Shown piece by piece: positions 44,800-46,401 of a stretch of DNA of 46,401 bases (within the stretch, counting starts at the first letter, position 1; every line of letters starts with the position of its first letter). Source of the stretch: Welwitschia mirabilis (lineage: Eukaryota; Gnetophyta; Gnetopsida; Welwitschiales); assembly GCA_051453625.1 (NCBI GenBank), contig JBOZIK010000001.1, forward strand, positions 20,992,668 through 21,039,068, read 5' to 3'. The notes under the pieces were generated by a model. That model had not been told where the DNA came from and did not search any database. It saw only the letters and a program-made list of their open reading frames with translations. A program made the position numbers and the translations under genes.

Positions 44800-45613
44800 G
44801 CTAAAAAGATAAAGAAGTCCGTCGTCCCCTCTATCATCCCCTTGACAGTTAAGATGACAACCTTGCTAACATGGATTAAAGCCGAGAGCCAATGAGGAGC
44901 TAAGGGCCATGACAAGAATATCTAAGAAGTTATCATCCCAATTGTCATCCTCACAATACCTAGGTTGAAAGCACTACTGACATGAACTATAATTATAAAG
45001 TTTACTATAGGTTAGAAGTTGATGAATCACCTTTTATTGTGAAGTATCATGCCCATTATGTCCCCACGATAGTTAGGATGATAGCTATTTTGTATCAATA
45101 AAAATAAATTATCTTTGTAATGAGGTTACATGCCCATGTGGGTTGCTAATATTTGTTCTCCTACTTCTAGGGTTTTTCCTCTATAAAACTATAAATACCC
45201 CCCTCTTTCCTTCAATTCGTTTCCATCTTTTATACCTCATATTCCTGTGATGAAAGATTGAAAGATAAGAGGTCCATCCATTAGCTACAGAGAGAAGATT
45301 TTCTTGGTGTTGGGCTGAGTATTCTTTATTAAGGTACTGCTACTTTGTTTATAAGTGGATGTTAATTAATGATTAATACAAGAACTCTTTTCACTTCTAT
45401 TGTGTGAATCTCCCTTATGATTTAAGTTGATTATAATTTTGTGACAACTTCATAGTTTGTTTAGATCATAAGGACAACCTTTATTAAAGTTGACATTATT
45501 AGTTTAGAATTGCATTATTGCAGTGTGTATTTATGCATGATTTTACGTTCAAATAGATTATGTCATTAATAATTAAAATAGATATTATGCATAATACATT
45601 ACACTAATATAAT
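44800..45613 (+). repeat. LTR family D, copy 2 (plus strand)
   Basis: It has GTCGTCCCCTCTATCATCCCC (44822), a TATA box at 45190 and a leader that matches 22600-23230 and 45925-46401 in inverted orientation. It lies downstream of the Athila integrase on the same strand, so it is a candidate 3' LTR of that element. The ends are approximate. Confidence 0.65.
45190..45197 (+). promoter_or_regulatory. LTR TATA box (TATAAATA)
   Basis: TATAAATACCCCCCTCTTTCC is a plant-like TATA context with a C-rich run after it. The positions aligned in the other two copies are decayed (AATAAATA, CTAAATA). Confidence 0.6.
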
Positions 45614-45924
45614 NNNNNNNNNNNNNNNNNNNNNNNNNNNNNNNNNNNNNNNNNNNNNNNNNNNNNNNNNNNNNNNNNNNNNNNNNNNNNNNNNNNNNNN
45701 NNNNNNNNNNNNNNNNNNNNNNNNNNNNNNNNNNNNNNNNNNNNNNNNNNNNNNNNNNNNNNNNNNNNNNNNNNNNNNNNNNNNNNNNNNNNNNNNNNNN
45801 NNNNNNNNNNNNNNNNNNNNNNNNNNNNNNNNNNNNNNNNNNNNNNNNNNNNNNNNNNNNNNNNNNNNNNNNNNNNNNNNNNNNNNNNNNNNNNNNNNNN
45901 NNNNNNNNNNNNNNNNNNNNNNNN
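45614..45924. other. Assembly gap, 311 N
   Basis: It lies between two D-family LTR copies in opposite orientation. An inverted repeat may have broken the assembly. Confidence 0.95.
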
Positions 45925-46401
45925 ATTAAAATGGTAATAATATTCAGGTTACAAAACAACTGGGTCTCAATGGAAGATACTCAGCCCTTCACCAAGTGCT
46001 TGTCTTTCTGCAACTCTTAAGATAAATCTCCTACCCTTCGCTCTCCTGTTATGAGAATTTCTGATGCATCGAAGATGGAAAGAAGAGTCAAGGGGGTCCT
46101 TATTTAGAGGAAGAATACAACAAAAAACGGATAGACAGAAGGTGTGGTTATGCGCGATCAGTGACAGTTACATGTCATTATCATCTAGGCTATTGTCCAA
46201 ATGATAAGATGAATGATAGACTATTATAAAATATCTTTAAAATGATGAATCAGTAGTTCACATAAGTAGTCATCATCCTACCTATTGTGTGGACGACGAA
46301 GGGGACGATGGTCTTCTTTAATGTCTTTCTTGAGGAGAAACTTTAGCAGTTTTATCATGAAAAGCTCTGTTCATCAGAAAGTACCTTTAATGCATCAAAT
46401 T
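45925..46401 (-). repeat. LTR family D, copy 3 (minus strand), runs off the window
   Basis: On the minus strand GACCATCGTCCCCTTCGTCGTCC (46293 and downward, shown in part) and the CTCCTACCCTTCGCTCTCCTG block on the plus strand match copies 1 and 2. It is less decayed than copy 1. Confidence 0.65.

Overview
The window is plant nuclear DNA: low GC, short GT-AG introns, one conserved plant gene, and retroelement lineages known only from plants (Athila-type Ty3/gypsy and SIRE-type Ty1/copia), plus L1-type LINEs. A flowering plant is most likely; nothing in the sequence fixes the species. Twelve runs of N show a draft scaffold, and several gaps are flanked by the same sequence on both sides.

Only one gene looks intact: a three-exon R3H-SUZ domain RNA-binding protein on the minus strand (coding 7391-8967, 455 aa predicted). 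Its 3' UTR probably runs to about 6900. A CpG-richer 5' flank extends to about 9350. The surroundings (3661-6900 and 9354-11800) are AT-rich, with small local duplications and one candidate tRNA-derived SINE.

To the left (about 165-3660) lies a decayed L1-type LINE on the minus strand, with ORF1, endonuclease and reverse transcriptase remnants. To the right (about 11800-15868) a second LINE runs on the plus strand. It is interrupted by a minus-strand Athila-like element of about 11 kb (15869-26936) with 1.33 kb LTRs and gag and protease remnants, but no recognisable reverse transcriptase or integrase. That element also contains an extra LTR fragment with its own primer-binding site and pieces of another LTR family.

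Next come an isolated copia-type LTR on the minus strand (26988-28074) and a complete but dead SIRE-type copia element (29885-39298). The latter has LTRs, primer-binding site, polypurine tract, a 5-bp target duplication differing by one CpG transition, two successive gag/protease blocks and an accessory ORF. The right end holds a plus-strand Athila integrase remnant (40484-41910), its AT-rich 3' region, and two facing copies of an LTR family (44800-45613 and 45925-46401).

The dominant signal is C-to-T/G-to-A decay of methylated retroelements, visible in primer-binding sites, zinc knuckles, catalytic residues and a target-site duplication. I found no convincing new biological system. The most unusual structures are the dense arrays of GGTCGCC-like and GGGGTCGACCGG-like motifs inside two copia-type LTR families.
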